NCBI GenBank assembly: GCA_965653565.1
Contig: CBFHAI010000021.1
Coordinates: 8,161-72,160 of the forward strand
Direction: 5' to 3'
Length of the DNA: 64,000 nt
Source: JALCLA01 sp965653565
GTDB lineage: Bacteria; Pseudomonadota; Gammaproteobacteria; Xanthomonadales; Xanthomonadaceae
This document shows, piece by piece, positions 61,717-64,000 of this stretch. A model generated the notes under the pieces. It did not search any database. It saw nothing but the letters and a program-made list of their open reading frames with translations, and was not told where the DNA came from. Position 1 is the first letter of the stretch, and each line of letters opens with the position of its first letter. A program made the translations under genes and the position numbers.

Positions 61717-62942
61717 TCTATTTCGCCGGCGCACTTTGTTTTTAACAATACCGCAACGGCATCGCCGAGTAGTGCCGCATCCGCGACATACGTTTCCGTG
61801 GGACTGGGCTGACAAATGGAGCGATCCAGTCCAGTCAGCGAAACTCGTCCATCGCCACCCCAGCTATTGTCCAACTGTCCGTCGGTCAGGAAGCGTGCCA
61901 GCACGTTCTTCTCGCCACTCGGATACCCTGCATTGGTAAGCGGATAACCGACGACATAGAGTCTTCCTGATTGATCTACCGCGCCCGCGACTGGGACATC
62001 ACTGGAGAGCGTTCCGTCGAGGTCAACGAGGCCTGGAGCTCCTTGAGCCATGCGGCCCCGCCGACCGATTAGCGTTTTATATGCGAGCAAACCGTTGAAC
62101 TGAGCACCTAACGTATACTGGATGCTTCCATCCGGACTTGAAGCGAGCCTCCAGAAGCTTGACATTTCTTGCCCGGGTGGCGTGTCGAGTTCATTCTGCG
62201 CTCCGTTAAACCAAAATGCTCTCGCCTTCCCGTCCCAGATTGCGCCAACCATCGTCAACGTGTTGAGCGCAGTAAAACCGATCGCGTAGCCGTCTTCAGT
62301 GGATGCTGGCCACGGGTCGACGGGAGCGAGTTGCGTTGCCTTGAGGGCCGCTGGTCCTACTTCATATACTGCCTTGGACACCGTATGGGCACTCGACTGA
62401 CCGATTGACCCAACGGCAGCGATCGACTCCACACCACCTACCGGCGCCGAGCGCGCGGTAATTCCCTCCCACGTTTCTTGTCCTGCTCGTATGGCGTAGA
62501 CATCAGAAAGGGGAGGGGTGCGATGGCAGTATATAACTGCTTGCTGGGGGTACCCTGTTCCGCCTGCAATACAGTAACCGGATGAAATAGTACCCAACCC
62601 TTTCACTGTTGACGTTGGATGGAGTGTCAACTGGAACATCCCACCAGGGCTTGGCGATCCATCTGGATGAAGAATATGGACTTCTGCGACCGTTCCGGAA
62701 TCAGAACTGCGATTGGCCGCGACAATCAGATCGCCATTGGAGGCAAAGGCAATTCCGACCGGGATATCGTCACGCTGACTGCCGTCGACAGTGTCAAACG
62801 GAACGACGGCCACACCATCGACGCCGAAAGTTTTGTCCATCCACGGACTAGCCGAGGTAGCCCTAGCCGACTGAGACTCGACGAACAGATTAATGGCCAA
62901 CATTGAAAACAGCGCCGTAGATTTCTTTAGGTTATTACGCAT
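61656..62942 (-). CDS. secreted protein of unknown function with F-S-D-GFE tail, lower-GC
   Basis: A 428-residue exported protein. The signal peptide is in residues 1-29 (KKSTALFSMLAINLFVESQS, ARA). The body is beta-rich with DGVAVVPFDTVDGSQRDDIP, SNGDLIVAANRSSD and ENKVLARFLTDGQLDNSWGG-like repeats, resembling a beta-propeller of the delta-60 type. It ends VKVDGTWLFSDGFE, the same style of tail as the RCC1 protein. Codon use is less GC-rich than all neighbours, indicating recent acquisition. Its start at 62942 follows AACCTAAAG-type sequence. Confidence 0.7.
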   Translation of the reverse strand: MRNNLKKSTALFSMLAINLFVESQSARATSASPWMDKTFGVDGVAVVPFDTVDGSQRDDIPVGIAFASNGDLIVAANRSSDSGTVAEVHILHPDGSPSPGGMFQLTLHPTSTVKGLGTISSGYCIAGGTGYPQQAVIYCHRTPPLSDVYAIRAGQETWEGITARSAPVGGVESIAAVGSIGQSSAHTVSKAVYEVGPAALKATQLAPVDPWPASTEDGYAIGFTALNTLTMVGAIWDGKARAFWFNGAQNELDTPPGQEMSSFWRLASSPDGSIQYTLGAQFNGLLAYKTLIGRRGRMAQGAPGLVDLDGTLSSDVPVAGAVDQSGRLYVVGYPLTNAGYPSGEKNVLARFLTDGQLDNSWGGDGRVSLTGLDRSICQPSPTETYVADAALLGDAVAVLLKTKCAGEIDYDAIVVKVDGTWLFSDGFE

Positions 62943-63498
62943 TGTCAGTCGTGTTCCGTTTTGTCGCCCACAGCGTTGATGCGCTCATCCTTCCGTTGTA
63001 CGTCTTGCTCACGGAAAGTGGACGGGGACGAAGAGCGGCGCCGAGGCACTTCTCCTGGGACTTCGTAGTGCAGCCACCGACCGTCGGCAGCCAAACGCAG
63101 GTCGCGGTTTGCAAGGCATCGAAGGGCCTGGGCGTTAAGAACCCCATAAATTCACTAGAAACAAAACCGACGCTGCTGGTCTTTGCCGCCGCGCACAGTG
63201 GGCGGATCGTTGAGCGCGAAACTGTGGATCGACGGCGAGCCGACGGCCGGCACGCAACCGCGTCGCGCTCGTCGATGGGCCATGACGAGGCCGCTGCGCA
63301 GGCGAGCGCTACGCCGTCCGCCGCCGGCAACCGCCGGACTCGTCAGCACTATTTCCTGTACGGCCGCTCCAAACGCCGGCGTGTGGTCGCATCCGGTCAC
63401 ATTACCGGTGCAGCAATAAGGCTATTCTGTGCAGGTCGCCAAGCGACCCGCGCAACAGGCGTTTCGTCGCCGCTGCCGCTGACCTTCCGGAGTACCGC
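62943..63498. other. 556-bp region without a recognisable gene
   Basis: It lies between the lower-GC secreted gene and the desaturase. The left part is lower in GC like its neighbour; the right part returns to normal. Open frames of about 80-180 codons exist on both strands, but none has protein character or a good ribosome-binding site. It may hold gene debris and the desaturase promoter. Confidence 0.45.
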
Positions 63499-64000
63499 AT
63501 GAATTCGAGTTCGACCCCCGCCACCGCAGCCGTCAATCTGCGCCAGTTCTGTGCCGGCTTCGCCAAGCCGCACCTGGGCCGCGCCATCTGGCAGCTGCTC
63601 GACACCCTGCCGCTGTTCATCGGCCTGTGGGCCCTGATGGCCTGGAGCGTGGTCGCCGATTGGGGCTACGGCTGGACGCTGCTGCTGGCGCTGCCGGCGG
63701 CCGGCCTCTATGTGCGCACCTTCATCATCCAGCACGATTGCGGACACGGCTCCTTCTTCGCCAGTGCGCGCGCCAACGATCTGGTCGGCCGCTGTCTGGG
63801 TCTGATCACGCTGTTCCCGTACGGCTACTGGAAGAAGACGCACGCGATCCATCACGGCACCTCGGGCAATCTGGATCGCCGTGAAATGGGCGACATCGAT
63901 ACGCTCACCGTCGCCGAATATCGCGCCTTGTCGCCGTTCCGCAAGTTCTGCTACCGCTTCTACCGCAGCACGCCGGTGCTGCTGGGCATCGGCCCGATGT
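63499..64000 (+). CDS. fatty acid desaturase, N-terminal part (runs off window)
   Basis: The first 167 residues are visible. Membrane helices span residues about 35-75. Histidine box 1 is HDCGHGS (about residues 80-86) and box 2 is HAIHH (about 116-120), with THAIHHGTSGNLDRREMGDI. These match membrane di-iron desaturases that introduce double bonds in acyl chains; the third histidine box would be beyond the window. Start ATG 63499 with CCGGAG upstream. It probably adjusts membrane fluidity. Confidence 0.92.
   Translation, partial: MNSSSTPATAAVNLRQFCAGFAKPHLGRAIWQLLDTLPLFIGLWALMAWSVVADWGYGWTLLLALPAAGLYVRTFIIQHDCGHGSFFASARANDLVGRCLGLITLFPYGYWKKTHAIHHGTSGNLDRREMGDIDTLTVAEYRALSPFRKFCYRFYRSTPVLLGIGPM

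Overview
The window is GC-rich chromosomal DNA (about two thirds G+C by eye) and almost fully coding. Its gene content and protein style point to a gammaproteobacterium of the Xanthomonadales/Lysobacterales, perhaps near Rhodanobacteraceae. The hints are AceK with an NADP-type Icd, TorF-GlnK-AmtB, a fused indolepyruvate oxidoreductase, heptameric TTCCCGA repeats, and secreted proteins ending in a short F-x-x-GFE tail. The taxonomic placement is inference. I see no rRNA, tRNA, CRISPR array, insertion sequence or phage gene.

Layout. 1-6.8 kb: lytic transglycosylase, isocitrate dehydrogenase (icd), two small proteins, and a LysR regulator whose stop overlaps the start of aceK, the Icd kinase/phosphatase. 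6.8-15 kb: an exported methyltransferase-fold lipoprotein, an ArsR-like regulator divergent from a double aspartic protease-PDZ protein, an AEC transporter, a VOC protein, a metallo-beta-lactamase-fold protein, a YfcG-like GST and a MocR regulator. 15-20 kb: a BvgS-type hybrid kinase downstream of a receiver-EAL phosphodiesterase, then a TPR protein. 20-28.9 kb: a ferritin-like protein, CorA, an ankyrin protein, indolepyruvate ferredoxin oxidoreductase, EF-hand proteins and an AAC(3)-I-type acetyltransferase.

29-46.5 kb is a nitrogen-acquisition region. torF-glnK-amtB (ammonium uptake) and glnA (ammonium assimilation, with a near-perfect sigma-54 promoter and an NtrC-like site) are followed by an almost complete purine catabolic set: adenine deaminase, XdhABC, PuuD, UraH, UraD, PuuE, allantoicase and ureidoglycolate lyase. 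Together these would take adenine to hypoxanthine, xanthine, urate, hydroxyisourate, OHCU, allantoin, allantoate, ureidoglycolate, and finally glyoxylate plus urea or ammonia. PuuD stands in for a soluble uricase.

46.5-59.2 kb holds a PlpD-like patatin autotransporter, an unusual basic HTH protein, a LytS/LytR two-component pair, a DUF4344 metallopeptidase, small stress-type proteins, UppP, a YbhB protein, a TPR-sulfotransferase, a YheT-like hydrolase and a PlsC acyltransferase. 59.3-63.5 kb is a variable-looking stretch. It has an 11-repeat RCC1 protein, a truncated secreted-protein gene and a visibly lower-GC secreted protein; both intact proteins share the GFE-type C-terminus. The window ends inside a fatty acid desaturase gene.
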